Shown: positions 33,536 to 43,530, counted from the stretch's first letter. The stretch is DNA of 64,000 nucleotides from Micromonospora sp. RP3T (GCF_003027925.1 NZ_PYPS01000004.1:186001-250000); one strand, 5' to 3'. Program-made: numbers and translations. The notes: a model not told the origin generated them from the letters alone.

Positions 33536-35173
33536 GTGACCGTGTCCATTGTCGACAGTAGCCCGTGGTGGCGCTCCGCGGTGATCTACCAGGTCTATCC
33601 GCGCAGCTTCGCCGACGGCAACGGCGACGGGATCGGTGACGTCGCCGGCATCCGGTCCCGCCTGGACCACCTCGCCGCGCTCGGCGTCGACGCGATCTGG
33701 TTCAGCCCCTGGTACCCGTCGCCGATGGCCGACGCCGGCTACGACGTGGCCGACTACCGCGACATCGACCCGGTCTTCGGCACGCTCGCCGAGGTCGAGG
33801 CGCTGATCACCGAGGCGCACGCGCTCGGCATCCGGACCATCGTCGACGTGGTGCCGAACCACTGCTCGGATGCGCACCCGTGGTTCCGGGCGGCGCTGGC
33901 CGGCGGCCCGGACGCGCCGGAACGGGACCTGTTCTGGTTCCGGGCCGGCCGGGGCCCGGACGGCTCCCGGCCCCCGACCGACTGGACCGGCGAGTTCGGC
34001 GGCCCGACCTGGACCCGCACCACCGACCCGGACGGCTCACCCGGCGACTGGTACCTGCACCTGTTCGCGCCGCAGCAACCGGACTTCAACTGGGACCACC
34101 CCCGGGTGCGCGCCGAGTTCTCCGACGTCCTGCGGTTCTGGTTCGACCGGGGCGTGGACGGCATCCGCATCGACTCGGCCGGCCTGCTGGTCAAGGACGG
34201 CACGCTGCCCGAGGTCCACCCGGACCGGCCGCACCCGTTCCGCGACCAGGACGGCGTGCACGACGTCTACCGGGCCTGGCGGCGGATCGCCGACGAGTAC
34301 CCGGGCGAGCGGGCGCTGGTCGGCGAGGTGTGGCTGCCGGACCGGCAACGGTTCGCGAACTACCTGCGCCCGGACGAGCTGCACACCGCGTTCAACTTCG
34401 ACTTCCTCGGCTGCGCCTGGGACGCCGCCGCGCTGCGCGACAGCATCGACGGCACGTTGGCCGCGCACGCGCCGGTCGGCGCGCCGGCCACCTGGGTGCT
34501 GTCCAACCACGACGTCACCCGGCACGTCACCCGCTACGGCCGGGCGGACACCACGTTCAGCTTCGCCGCCAAGCGTGAGGGCATCCCCACCGACCTGGAA
34601 CTGGGCACCCGGCGGGCCCGCGCCGCCGCGCTGCTCAGTCTCGCGTTGCCCGGCGCCGCCTACGTCTACCAGGGCGAGGAGCTGGGGCTCTGGGAGGTCG
34701 AGGACATCCCGTACGAGCTGCGGCAGGACCCGATGTGGGAACGCTCCGGACGGGTCGACCCGGGCCGGGACGGCTGCCGGGTGCCGTTGCCCTGGCAGGG
34801 CGACACACCGCCGTTCGGGTTCAGCCCCGACGACGCCACCGCCGCGCCGTGGCTGCCGCAGCCGGCGGACTGGAAGGACCGTACGGCCCGCGCCCAGACC
34901 GGCGACCCGCACTCGATGCTGGAGCTGTACCGGGCGGCGCTGGCCGCGCGCCGGGCCGAACCGGCGCTCGGCGACGGCGCGTTGCGCTGGCTGCCCGCGC
35001 CGGACGGGGTGCTCGCGTTCGCCCGCGAACCGGGCTTCGCCTGCCTGGTCAACCTGGGCCGCGAGGCCGTGCCGCTGCCCGCGCACGACCGGCTGCTGCT
35101 GGCCAGCGGTCCACTCGACGACGACCGGCTGCCACCGGACACCGCGGTCTGGCTGCGTACCGGATCGCACTGA
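33536..35173 (+). CDS. cytoplasmic GH13 alpha-glucosidase
   Basis: A 545-residue alpha-amylase-family enzyme without a signal peptide. It opens WWRSAVIYQVYPRSFADGNGDGIGD, typical of alpha-glucosidase/oligo-1,6-glucosidase subfamilies. Catalytic residues: nucleophile Asp213 in GIRIDSA, acid/base Glu264 in LVGEVW, stabiliser Asp326 in SNHDVTRH. It would cleave terminal glucose from imported alpha-gluco-oligosaccharides; linkage preference cannot be read. The second GTG, at 33542, may be the real start as AGCAGG is better spaced for it. Confidence 0.92.
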   Translation: MTVSIVDSSPWWRSAVIYQVYPRSFADGNGDGIGDVAGIRSRLDHLAALGVDAIWFSPWYPSPMADAGYDVADYRDIDPVFGTLAEVEALITEAHALGIRTIVDVVPNHCSDAHPWFRAALAGGPDAPERDLFWFRAGRGPDGSRPPTDWTGEFGGPTWTRTTDPDGSPGDWYLHLFAPQQPDFNWDHPRVRAEFSDVLRFWFDRGVDGIRIDSAGLLVKDGTLPEVHPDRPHPFRDQDGVHDVYRAWRRIADEYPGERALVGEVWLPDRQRFANYLRPDELHTAFNFDFLGCAWDAAALRDSIDGTLAAHAPVGAPATWVLSNHDVTRHVTRYGRADTTFSFAAKREGIPTDLELGTRRARAAALLSLALPGAAYVYQGEELGLWEVEDIPYELRQDPMWERSGRVDPGRDGCRVPLPWQGDTPPFGFSPDDATAAPWLPQPADWKDRTARAQTGDPHSMLELYRAALAARRAEPALGDGALRWLPAPDGVLAFAREPGFACLVNLGREAVPLPAHDRLLLASGPLDDDRLPPDTAVWLRTGSH

Positions 35174-35175
35174 AC

Positions 35176-35219
35176 CGCGGTGGCGCCGGCGGCTCCGTCC
35201 CGCCGTCGGCGCCACCGCG
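35176..35219 (+). terminator. hairpin after the GH13 gene
   Basis: Outer stem CGCGGTGGCGCC / GGCGCCACCGCG, inner stem GGCGG / CCGCC, starting 3 bases after the stop codon. It separates the importer operon from the next enzyme gene. Confidence 0.75.
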
Positions 35220-35328
35220 CCGCACCACGACCGACGGCCCGTCCCGGCCGCCGGCACACCTGGGGGAGGAAGGAACCGCACCGCCGCAACGGGGGACCTG
35301 GCCACCGACGAAAGGGAGCACACCCCGC

Positions 35329-38211
35329 ATGGCCGAGCACCGTACCGCGCACCGCCACCGCAGCACCGGGCTGGCGGCCCTGGCCGCCGCCGCGCTCGCC
35401 GCCTCGACACTGACCGTCGTGGCGTTGACCTCCACCGCCACCCCGGCGCAGGCCGCCGGTCTGTCCCCGTTCGACATCGCCGGCCGCGGCGCCACCGTCC
35501 CGTTCCGGGAGCAGGAGGCGGAGCAGGCCGCGCACACCGGCACGAAGATCGGCCCCGACCGGCGCTACGGCACGCTGCCGTCGGAAGCGTCCGGCCGGGA
35601 GGCGGTCACGCTCGACGCGGTCGGGGAGTACGTCGAGTTCACGCTCGCCGCCCCGGCGAACGCGGTCACGTTCCGCTACAGCCTGCCGGACAACGCCGCC
35701 GGCACCGGCCGGGACGCCAGCATCGACCTGCGCGCGAACGGCACGCTGGTCAAGGCCGTGCCGGTCACCTCCCGGTACGGCTGGTACTACGGCGGCTACC
35801 CGTTCAACAACAACCCGGGCGACACCAACCCGCACCACTTCTACGACGAGACCCGGGCCATGTTCGGCACCACCTGGCCGGCCGGCACGAAGATCCGCCT
35901 CCAGGTCTCCTCGACCGCGCAGTCACCCACGTTCACCATCGACCTGGCCGACTTCGAGCTGGTCGGCGCGCCGATCAGCAAGCCGTCCGGCGTGCTGGAC
36001 GTGGTCACCGACTTCGGCGCGGACCCGACCGGCGCCAGCGACTCCACCGCGAAGTTCCAGGCCGCGGTGGACGCCGGCAAGGCGCAGGGGAAGGCGGTGT
36101 GGATCCCGTCCGGCACGTTCACGCTGTGGGACCACGTGGTGGTCGACGGCGTGACGCTGCGCGGCGCCGGGCCGTGGTACTCGGTGCTCGGCGGCCGGCA
36201 CCCCACCGACCGTAAGCGCGCCGCCGGCATCTACGGCAAGTACGTGCCCGGCGGCGGCTACTCCGGGGAGATCCGCTCGCACGAGGCCGGCGGGCCGAGC
36301 CGCAACGTCACGCTGCGGGACTTCGCCATCATCGGCGACATCCGGGAGCGGGTCGACGAGGACCAGGTCAACGCGCTCGGCGGTGCGATGACCGACTCGG
36401 TGGTGGACAACCTGTGGTTGCAGCACACCAAGGTCGGGGCCTGGATGGACGGCCCGATGGACAACTTCACCATCCGCAACAGCCGCATCCTGGACCAGAC
36501 CGCCGACGGGGTGAACTTCCACTGGGGCGTCACCAACTCCACGGTGACGAACACGTTCGTCCGCAACACCGGCGACGACGCGCTGGCCATGTGGGCGCAG
36601 AGCGTGCCGAACGTCGGCAACTCGTTCACCCACAACACCATCGGCGTGACGATCCTGGCGAACCACCTGGTCACCTACGGCGGGCGGAACATCACCATCG
36701 CCGACAACGTGACCGCCGATTCGGTGACCAACGGCGGCGGCATCCACGTGGCGAACCGTTATCCCGGCGTCACCGGGCCGACGGCGGTGGCCGGCACCAT
36801 CACGGTGGCCCGCAACACGCTGATCCGCAACGGCAACTCCGACTACAACTGGAACTTCGGGGTCGGCGCGATCTGGTTCTCCGCGCTCAACGAGCCGATC
36901 CAGGGCGCGGCCATCAACGTCACCGACACCGACATCCTGGACAGCTCGTACGCGGCGCTGCACTGGATCGAGGGACAGACCAGCGGCATCAGCTTCACCA
37001 ACGTCCGGATCGACGGCGCGGGCACGTACGCGCTCCAGGTACAGGCGCCCAGCCAGGTCAGCTTCACGAACGTGCGGGCCACCAACATCGCCCAGGCCAA
37101 CCCGATGCACAACTGCGTGGGCAGCGGCTTCCAGATCACCCAGGGCACCGGCAACTCCGGCTGGTACACGGCCACCCCGTACTGCGGGCCGTGGCCGCAG
37201 CCGCAGTGGGGCAACGGCCCGTCCAGCCCGCCGCCCACCAGCGTGCCCCCGACCACCGCGCCCCCGACCACGGCACCGCCGACCACCGCGCCGCCGACCA
37301 CGCCGCCGCCGACCGGCGGGAACCTGGCCCTGGGCCGGCCGGCGACCGCCACCAGCGTCAACCAGACGTACGCGGCCGGCAACGCGGTCGACGGCAACGC
37401 GGCCAGCTACTGGGAGAGCGCCAACAACACGTTCCCGCAGTCGCTGACCGTCGACCTCGGCGCGTCGCGCACTGTCGACCGGGTGGTGCTCAAGCTGCCG
37501 GCCGGCTGGGAGCGCCGCACGCAGACGCTGTCCGTGCTCGGCTCCACCGACGGCTCCTCGTTCAGCACGCTCGCCTCGTCGGCGGGCCGGGTGTTCGACC
37601 CGGCGGCCGGCAACAGCGTCTCGATCGCGCTGCCTTCCGGCGCCCGCCGGTACGTCCGGGTCACCGTCACCGGCAACACCGGCTGGCCGGCGGCCCAGCT
37701 CTCCGAGCTGGAGGTGTACGGCGGCAGCACGACCACCCCGCCGCCCACCACCCCGCCGCCGTCGACCCCGCCGCCCACCACCGCGCCGCCGACCGGCAAC
37801 CTGGCCGCCGGCCGGCCGGTCGCGGAGACCAGCCACGCCGACGTCTACGGCGCCGGCAACACGGTCGACGGCAACGCCGACACCTACTGGGAGAGCGCCA
37901 ACAGCGCCTTCCCGCAGTCGGTGACCGTCGACCTGGGCAGCGCCCGGCCGGTGGCCCGGGTGGTGCTCAAGCTGCCGCCGTCGGCGGCCTGGCAGACCCG
38001 CACCCAGACGGTGGCCGTGCTCGGCTCCACCGACGGCGCGTCGTTCACCACGCTCAAGTCGGCGGCCGGTTACACGTTCGACCCGGCGTCCGGCAACAGC
38101 GTGTCGATCGCGCTGCCCTCCGCTGACCGCCGCTTCGTGCGGCTGACGTTCACCGGTAACACCGGCTGGCCGGCCGGCCAGCTCTCCGAGTTCGAGGTCT
38201 ACGCCTCCTGA
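35329..38211 (+). CDS. secreted GH87-like alpha-1,3-glucanase with two C-terminal discoidin modules
   Basis: A 960-residue exported enzyme. Signal peptide about 1-43 (ends PAQAAG); CBM35-like module (FREQEAEQAAHTG, IGPDRRYGTLPSEASGREAV) to about 215; right-handed beta-helix (VVTDFGADPTGASD) to about 630 with the putative catalytic D393 (TADGVNFH) and D416-D417 (TGDDALAM); a PPTTAPPTT linker; then two F5/8C carbohydrate-binding modules (about 663-800 and 823-960) sharing WESAN and GNTGWPA. Strongly similar in architecture to the enzyme at 26 kb. ATG 35329 follows AAAGGGAG. It probably depolymerises alpha-1,3-glucan outside the cell. Confidence 0.82.
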   Translation: MAEHRTAHRHRSTGLAALAAAALAASTLTVVALTSTATPAQAAGLSPFDIAGRGATVPFREQEAEQAAHTGTKIGPDRRYGTLPSEASGREAVTLDAVGEYVEFTLAAPANAVTFRYSLPDNAAGTGRDASIDLRANGTLVKAVPVTSRYGWYYGGYPFNNNPGDTNPHHFYDETRAMFGTTWPAGTKIRLQVSSTAQSPTFTIDLADFELVGAPISKPSGVLDVVTDFGADPTGASDSTAKFQAAVDAGKAQGKAVWIPSGTFTLWDHVVVDGVTLRGAGPWYSVLGGRHPTDRKRAAGIYGKYVPGGGYSGEIRSHEAGGPSRNVTLRDFAIIGDIRERVDEDQVNALGGAMTDSVVDNLWLQHTKVGAWMDGPMDNFTIRNSRILDQTADGVNFHWGVTNSTVTNTFVRNTGDDALAMWAQSVPNVGNSFTHNTIGVTILANHLVTYGGRNITIADNVTADSVTNGGGIHVANRYPGVTGPTAVAGTITVARNTLIRNGNSDYNWNFGVGAIWFSALNEPIQGAAINVTDTDILDSSYAALHWIEGQTSGISFTNVRIDGAGTYALQVQAPSQVSFTNVRATNIAQANPMHNCVGSGFQITQGTGNSGWYTATPYCGPWPQPQWGNGPSSPPPTSVPPTTAPPTTAPPTTAPPTTPPPTGGNLALGRPATATSVNQTYAAGNAVDGNAASYWESANNTFPQSLTVDLGASRTVDRVVLKLPAGWERRTQTLSVLGSTDGSSFSTLASSAGRVFDPAAGNSVSIALPSGARRYVRVTVTGNTGWPAAQLSELEVYGGSTTTPPPTTPPPSTPPPTTAPPTGNLAAGRPVAETSHADVYGAGNTVDGNADTYWESANSAFPQSVTVDLGSARPVARVVLKLPPSAAWQTRTQTVAVLGSTDGASFTTLKSAAGYTFDPASGNSVSIALPSADRRFVRLTFTGNTGWPAGQLSEFEVYAS

Positions 38212-38214
38212 CCC

Positions 38215-38250
38215 GGTGCGGCGGGGACCGGTCCGGATCCCCGCCGCACC
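38215..38250 (+). terminator. perfect hairpin terminator between the two large enzyme genes
   Basis: GGTGCGGCGGGGA, 10-base loop, TCCCCGCCGCACC, starting 3 bases after the stop codon. Confidence 0.82.
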
Positions 38251-38312
38251 ACATCCCCCCCCACCCCGTCAACGCCTCTCCACGTCCCCCGGGAAGAAGG
38301 TGTCCGTTCACC

Positions 38313-41300
38313 ATGTCCAGACTCCGTACCGGAATGGTCGCGGTGCTCGCCGCGGTCGGCCTGGCCGTCACCGCGGCGCCGGCCCCACCGGCCCTGGCCG
38401 CCGGCGGCCCGAACCTCGCCGCCGGCCGGCCCGCCAGCGCCAGCAGCGTCAACGGCCCCTACGTCACGGCCAACCTGACCGACGGCAACCAGGGCAGCTA
38501 CTGGGAGAGCAGCGGCGCGCTGCCCCAGTGGGCGCAGGTCGACCTCGGCACCAGCCGCGCCGTCGACCAGGTGGTGCTCAAGCTCCCCGCCGCCTGGGAG
38601 GCCCGCAACCAGACGCTGTCCGTGCAGGCCAGCGCCGACGGCAGCGGCTTCACCACTGTCGTCGCGTCCGCCGCCCGCGCGTTCAGCCCGGCCGCCGGCA
38701 ACACGGTGACGCTCGGGTTCGGCGCCACCAACGCCCGCTACCTGCGCGTCGTCGTCACCGCGAACACCGGCTGGGCCGCCGCCCAACTCGCCGAGCTGGA
38801 GGTCTACGGCACCGCCAGCTCCTCGACCAACCTGGCGCTCGGCAGGACGATGACCGAGAGCGGCCACTCCGACGTGTACGGGGCCGGCAACGCCAACGAC
38901 GGCAACGCGGGCACCTACTGGGAGAGCCCGAACAACGCGTTCCCGCAGTGGATCCAGGCCGACCTGGGCGCCGCGACCAGCGTCAACCGGCTGGTGCTGC
39001 GGCTGCCCACCGGCTGGGGCGCGCGCACCCAGACGCTGACCGTGCAGGGCAGCACCAACGGTTCCACGTTCGGCACGCTCGTCGCGTCCGCGGCGTACGC
39101 GTTCGACCCGGCCGGCGGCAACACGGTCACCGTCACCGTGCCCACCGCGTCCACCCGCTACCTGCGGCTGCTGTTCACCGCGAACAGCGCCTGGCCCGCC
39201 GGGCAGCTCGCCGAGCTGGAGATCTACGGCCCGGCGACCGGAGACACCCAGGCGCCCAGCGCGCCGGGCAACCTGGCGTTCACCGAGCCGGCCACCGACC
39301 AGGTGCGGCTGACCTGGACCGCGTCCACCGACAACGTCGGCGTCACCGGTTACGACATCTACGCAGGCGGCGTGCTGCGCACCAGCGTCGGCGGCTCCAC
39401 GCTCACCTACACCGACACCCAGCCCGCCGGCAGCACCGTGTCGTACTACGTGCGGGCCCGCGACGCCGCCGGCAACGTGTCCGCCAACAGCAACACGGTG
39501 ACCCGCACCGGCAACACCGGGGACACCACCGCGCCGACCGCGCCCGGCAACCTCGCCTGGACCCAGCCGGCGAGCGGGCAGATCCGGCTCACCTGGACCG
39601 CGTCCACCGACAACGTCGGTGTCACCGGCTACGAGGTGTGGGCCAACGGGGTGTTGCGCACCACCGTCGGCGGCTCCACGCTCACGTACACCGACAGCCA
39701 GCCGGACAGCGCCACCGTCTCCTACCAGGTGCGGGCCCGCGACGCCGCCGGCAACGTGTCCGCGAACAGCAACACGGTCACCCGCACCGGCAGCACCACC
39801 GGCGGCACCAACCTGGCCGTCGGCAAGCCGGCCACCGCCTCCTCCGTGGTGCACGTGTTCACCGCCGCCAACGCGGTCGACAACGACGTCGCCACCTACT
39901 GGGAGGGCGCGCCGGGCGCGTACCCGAGCACGCTGACCGTGGCGCTGGGCGCGAACGCCAGCATCAGCGCGGTGGTGGTGAAGCTCAACCCGGACCCGGC
40001 GTGGGGCGCGCGTACCCAGACGTTCCAGGTGCTCGGGCGGGAGCAGTCCGCGTCCGGGTTCACCAGCCTGGTCGGCTCCGCGACGTACTCCTTCAACCCG
40101 AACACCGGCAACACGGTGACCGTCCCGGTCTCGGCGACCGCCGCGGACGTCCGGTTGCAGTTCACCGCGAACTCCGGCTCGTCCAACGGCCAGGTCGCGG
40201 AACTCCAGGTCATCGGCGTGCCGGCGGCCAACCCGGACCTCACCGTCACCGCCCTGACCGCCTCGCCCGCCGCGCCGGTCGAGACCGACGCGATCACGCT
40301 GTCCGCCACCGTGCGCAACGCCGGCACCGCCGCGTCCGCCGCCACCACCGTCAACCTCTACCTGGGTACGACGAAGGTCGGCACCGCCGCCGTCGGCGCG
40401 CTCGCGCCCGGCGCGTCCACCACCGTCTCGGCGAGCATCGGCGTGCGCGACGCCGGCAGCTACCAGCTCACCGCGAAGGTCGACGAGTCGAACACGGTGA
40501 TCGAGCAGAACGAGGCGAACAACTCCTACACCAACCCGACCGCGTTGACGGTCAGCCCGGTGGCCAGCTCCGACCTGGTGGCCTCCGCGGTGACCTGGTC
40601 GCCCGGCACACCGGCCGCCGGCGCCACGGTCAGCTTCGCGGTGACGCTGCGCAACCAGGGCACGATCGCGTCGGCGAGCGGCGCGCACGGCATCACGCTC
40701 ACCGTGCTCAACGACTCCGGTTCCGTGGTCCGCACGCTGACCGGCGCGTACTCCGGCACGATCGCCGCCGGGGCCACCGCCGGCCCGGTGTCGCTCGGCA
40801 CCTGGACCGCCGCCAACGGCAAGTACACGGTCCGGGTGGTGCTCGCCGACGACGCCAACGAGCTGCCGGTGAAGCGGCAGAACAACTCAAGCGACCGGCC
40901 GCTGTTCGTCGGCCGGGGCGCGAACCTGGCGTACGACATGTACGAGGCCGAGGACGGCTCGGTCGGCGGCGGCGCGCAGGTGATCGGCCCGAACCGCACC
41001 ATCGGCGACCTGGCCGGCGAGGCGTCCGGCCGGCGCGCGGTCACGCTCAACACTACCGGCGCGTACGTCGAGTGGACCACCAAGTCGGCCGCGAACGCGC
41101 TCGTCACCCGCTTCTCCATCCCGGACGCGTCCGGCGGCGGCGGGATCGACTCGACGCTCAACGTCTACGTCAACGGGGTGCTGCACAAGCCGATCAGCCT
41201 CACCTCGAAGCACATCTGGCTCTACGGCGCGGAGGCCGCCCCCAGCGACTCGCCCGGCGCGGGCGCGCCCCGGCACCTCTACGACGAGGCGAACGTGCTG

Positions 41301-42599
41301 CTGAACTCCACCGTCCCGGCGGGCAGCCGGATCCGGCTCCAGAAGGACCCGGCGAACAGCACCACGTACGCGATCGACTTCGTCAACACCGAGCTGGTGT
41401 CGCCGCGCGCCAACCCGGACCCGACCCGGTACAAGGTGCCCACCGGCTTCAGTCACCAGGACGTGCAGAACGCGCTGGACGCGGTGCGGATGGACACCAC
41501 CGGCACGCTTGTCGGCGTCTACCTGCCGGCCGGCACCTACGAGACCGCGCAGAAGCTCCAGGTGTACGGCAAGGCGGTGAAGGTCGTCGGCGCGGGCATG
41601 TGGTACACCCGGTTCCAGACGCCGACGAACCAGCAGAACACCGACGCCGGGTTCCGGGTCGAGTCCTCGGCCAGCGGGTCGACCTTCGCCCACCTGGCGT
41701 TCTTCGGCAACTACACCAACCGGATCGACGGACCGGGCAAGGTGTGGGGCGAGCTGAAGGACGTCGACAACCTGACGTTGGACAGCGTCTGGGTGGAGCA
41801 CACCGTCTGCGCGTACTGGGGGGTGAGCGTGGACGGGCTGACCATCCGGGACAGCCGGTTCCGCAACACGTTCGCCGACGCGGTGAACATGACGAACGGC
41901 AGCACCAACGCGCTTGTCACCAACTCGGAGGGCCGGTCCAACGGCGACGACGCGTTCGCGTTGTTCTCCGCCACCGACCAGGGCGGCTCGGGCGGTAACC
42001 ACGGCAACGTGTTCGAGAACCTGACCGCCACGCTGACCTGGCGGGCCGCCGGCATCGCCGTGTACGGCGGCTACGACAACATCTTCCGCAACCTCTACAT
42101 CGCGGACCAGTTGACGTACTCGGGCATCACCATCAGCTCGCTGGACTTCGGCTACCCGTTCGTCGGGTTCGGCGCCAGCCCGCCCACCCGGTTCGAGAAC
42201 ATCTCGCTGATCCGTTCCGGCGGCCACTTCTGGGGCGCGCAGACGTTCCCGGCGATGTGGTTGTTCTCCGCGTCCAAGGAGTTCCGCGGCATCCGGGTCA
42301 GCGACGTGGACATCGTCGACCCGACGTACTCGGGGATCATGTTCCAGACCAAGTACACCGGCGGCCAGCCGGAGAACCCGATCACCGACACGGTACTCAC
42401 CAACGTGTCGATCTCCGGGGCGCGGCGCAGCGGTGACGCGTTCGACGCGAAGTCCGGCTTCGGCATCTGGGTCAACGAGATGCCCGAGGCGGGACAGGGG
42501 CCGGCGGTCGGCGCGGCCACCTTCACCAACCTCCGCCTGACCGACAACGCCCAGGACATCCGCAACACCACCACCACATTCACCATCACCCGCAACTGA
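38313..42599 (+). CDS. secreted 1,428-residue multimodular GH87-like glycanase
   Basis: Module order by residue: signal peptide 1-30; discoidin 34-168 and 171-308; two fibronectin type III domains 310-396 and 400-489 (both with LTWTASTDNVGVTGY); a third discoidin 493-632; two CARDB-like domains 637-745 and 748-865 (LTVTALTASP, LVASAVTWSP); a CBM35-like module about 872-1030 (YEAEDGSVGGGAQVIGPNRT); right-handed beta-helix 1035-1428 with D1189 (FADAVNM) and D1212-D1213 (NGDDAFAL). Accessory modules here precede the catalytic part, the reverse of the 35 kb enzyme. Likely a processive or insoluble-substrate alpha-1,3-glucanase; activity is inferred. Confidence 0.82.
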   Translation: MSRLRTGMVAVLAAVGLAVTAAPAPPALAAGGPNLAAGRPASASSVNGPYVTANLTDGNQGSYWESSGALPQWAQVDLGTSRAVDQVVLKLPAAWEARNQTLSVQASADGSGFTTVVASAARAFSPAAGNTVTLGFGATNARYLRVVVTANTGWAAAQLAELEVYGTASSSTNLALGRTMTESGHSDVYGAGNANDGNAGTYWESPNNAFPQWIQADLGAATSVNRLVLRLPTGWGARTQTLTVQGSTNGSTFGTLVASAAYAFDPAGGNTVTVTVPTASTRYLRLLFTANSAWPAGQLAELEIYGPATGDTQAPSAPGNLAFTEPATDQVRLTWTASTDNVGVTGYDIYAGGVLRTSVGGSTLTYTDTQPAGSTVSYYVRARDAAGNVSANSNTVTRTGNTGDTTAPTAPGNLAWTQPASGQIRLTWTASTDNVGVTGYEVWANGVLRTTVGGSTLTYTDSQPDSATVSYQVRARDAAGNVSANSNTVTRTGSTTGGTNLAVGKPATASSVVHVFTAANAVDNDVATYWEGAPGAYPSTLTVALGANASISAVVVKLNPDPAWGARTQTFQVLGREQSASGFTSLVGSATYSFNPNTGNTVTVPVSATAADVRLQFTANSGSSNGQVAELQVIGVPAANPDLTVTALTASPAAPVETDAITLSATVRNAGTAASAATTVNLYLGTTKVGTAAVGALAPGASTTVSASIGVRDAGSYQLTAKVDESNTVIEQNEANNSYTNPTALTVSPVASSDLVASAVTWSPGTPAAGATVSFAVTLRNQGTIASASGAHGITLTVLNDSGSVVRTLTGAYSGTIAAGATAGPVSLGTWTAANGKYTVRVVLADDANELPVKRQNNSSDRPLFVGRGANLAYDMYEAEDGSVGGGAQVIGPNRTIGDLAGEASGRRAVTLNTTGAYVEWTTKSAANALVTRFSIPDASGGGGIDSTLNVYVNGVLHKPISLTSKHIWLYGAEAAPSDSPGAGAPRHLYDEANVLLNSTVPAGSRIRLQKDPANSTTYAIDFVNTELVSPRANPDPTRYKVPTGFSHQDVQNALDAVRMDTTGTLVGVYLPAGTYETAQKLQVYGKAVKVVGAGMWYTRFQTPTNQQNTDAGFRVESSASGSTFAHLAFFGNYTNRIDGPGKVWGELKDVDNLTLDSVWVEHTVCAYWGVSVDGLTIRDSRFRNTFADAVNMTNGSTNALVTNSEGRSNGDDAFALFSATDQGGSGGNHGNVFENLTATLTWRAAGIAVYGGYDNIFRNLYIADQLTYSGITISSLDFGYPFVGFGASPPTRFENISLIRSGGHFWGAQTFPAMWLFSASKEFRGIRVSDVDIVDPTYSGIMFQTKYTGGQPENPITDTVLTNVSISGARRSGDAFDAKSGFGIWVNEMPEAGQGPAVGAATFTNLRLTDNAQDIRNTTTTFTITRN

Positions 42600-42607
42600 T
42601 TTAAGGA

Positions 42608-42646
42608 GGGGCCCCTTCTTAACGCCTCCGGTCGAGAAGGGGCCCC
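42608..42646. terminator. terminator hairpin after the large glycanase gene
   Basis: GGGGCCCCTTCT and AGAAGGGGCCCC form an exact 12-bp stem around a 15-base loop, between the stop codon at 42599 and the convergent gene ending at 42705. Confidence 0.82.
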
Positions 42647-42704
42647 CTCTCACATCGCTGGCTGTCGTGGGTGGCCCGGTCGTGAACCGGGCCACCCCGG
42701 AGGA

Positions 42705-43250
42705 TCACTCGGGAATGACGAACTGGGCGGTGCTGGTGGTGTCGTAGTTGACGCCGTTCTTCTCGGCGTGGTGGGTGCAGGTGACCGTGACCGTCCGGGA
42801 CTGCGCGGGGACGCCACTGACCGGAACGGTCGGCGACCAGAAGGTCACGTCGACGAGCGCGCCGTTGTTCTCCGAGTCGTAGTCGTTGGTCGAGTACGCG
42901 AGCACGGACGCCGAGCACCGGACGTTGATGTAGGTGGCGTCCACCCGGTCGTTGCTCCAGGTGGCAAGCCGCGAGTAGCCACGGACCTTGATGCCGCCGA
43001 CGCGGAACGGCCAGGCGCCCTCGTGGCCGACGCTCTCCAACTGGATGACGCCCTGGAGGTTGTACGCCGGGGTCGACGGAGGCGGCGGCGTGCCCGGGTC
43101 GCCGGTCCCACCACCGCCACCATCCCCGCCCCCACCGTCGCAATTGAGCGAACAGTCGGGTTCCGAAGCGTGCGCCGGCATTGCCACCGCGCCGGTGGCC
43201 GCGAAGCAGGCCAGCAGGGCGATTCCGACTGTTGCAAAGCGTTTGAGCAC
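42705..43250 (-). CDS. secreted protein of unknown function
   Basis: A 181-residue exported protein. The signal peptide (MLKRFATVGIALLACFAATG, cleavage near AHASE) is followed by a CSLNCDGGGGDGGGGG linker and a beta-rich domain of about 125 residues (NLQGVIQLESVGHEGAW, VRCSASVLAYSTNDYDSENNGALVDVTFW, TVTCTHHAEKNG). No family recognised. The GTG start is preceded by AGGAG with five-base spacing. It could bind or protect a surface polymer, but nothing in the sequence shows this. Confidence 0.7.
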   Translation of the reverse strand: MLKRFATVGIALLACFAATGAVAMPAHASEPDCSLNCDGGGGDGGGGGTGDPGTPPPPSTPAYNLQGVIQLESVGHEGAWPFRVGGIKVRGYSRLATWSNDRVDATYINVRCSASVLAYSTNDYDSENNGALVDVTFWSPTVPVSGVPAQSRTVTVTCTHHAEKNGVNYDTTSTAQFVIPE

Positions 43251-43311
43251 GTCATCTCCTGTCGGTGGACGCCCGAGAAAATCAACCCCCGTGGCGCGTG
43301 ATCGGAGACGT

Positions 43312-43341
43312 AGGCTATCGCCGCCATTTTCGAAAACGCAA
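43312..43341 (-). promoter_or_regulatory. likely promoter of the secreted protein gene
   Basis: Reading the minus strand: TTGCGT, 18 bases, TAGCCT, in a conspicuously AT-richer 280-base gap. The rest of the gap up to 43530 shows no gene or clear structure. Confidence 0.4.
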
Positions 43342-43530
43342 TAGATACTGATCGGTACGGCTGCGTCAGAAATCCGCTCAATAATATTGCCGGCCGTTGT
43401 TCGGACGACAGGAATCGCCCTTTTAAGGAGAGATTTTTGGTCTCATGGCGTCAGTTGAATCGGCGTGCGGCAGCCTGACGGCAATTGTCTGGGCTGGCGG
43501 GATAATTCGGGAGTGCGCGCGAGACCCGCC

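Noticed and set aside
30136..33549. 1,137-residue open frame antisense to the sugar ABC transporter operon
   Set aside because: Compositionally biased (His, Arg, Gln, Val, Gly) and antisense to three intact transporter genes.
38216..41998. 1,260-residue open frame on the same strand as the large glycanase
   Set aside because: It is the +1-shifted frame of the modular glycanase: Arg/Gly/His-rich with no domain, while the other frame has clear modules and a signal peptide.
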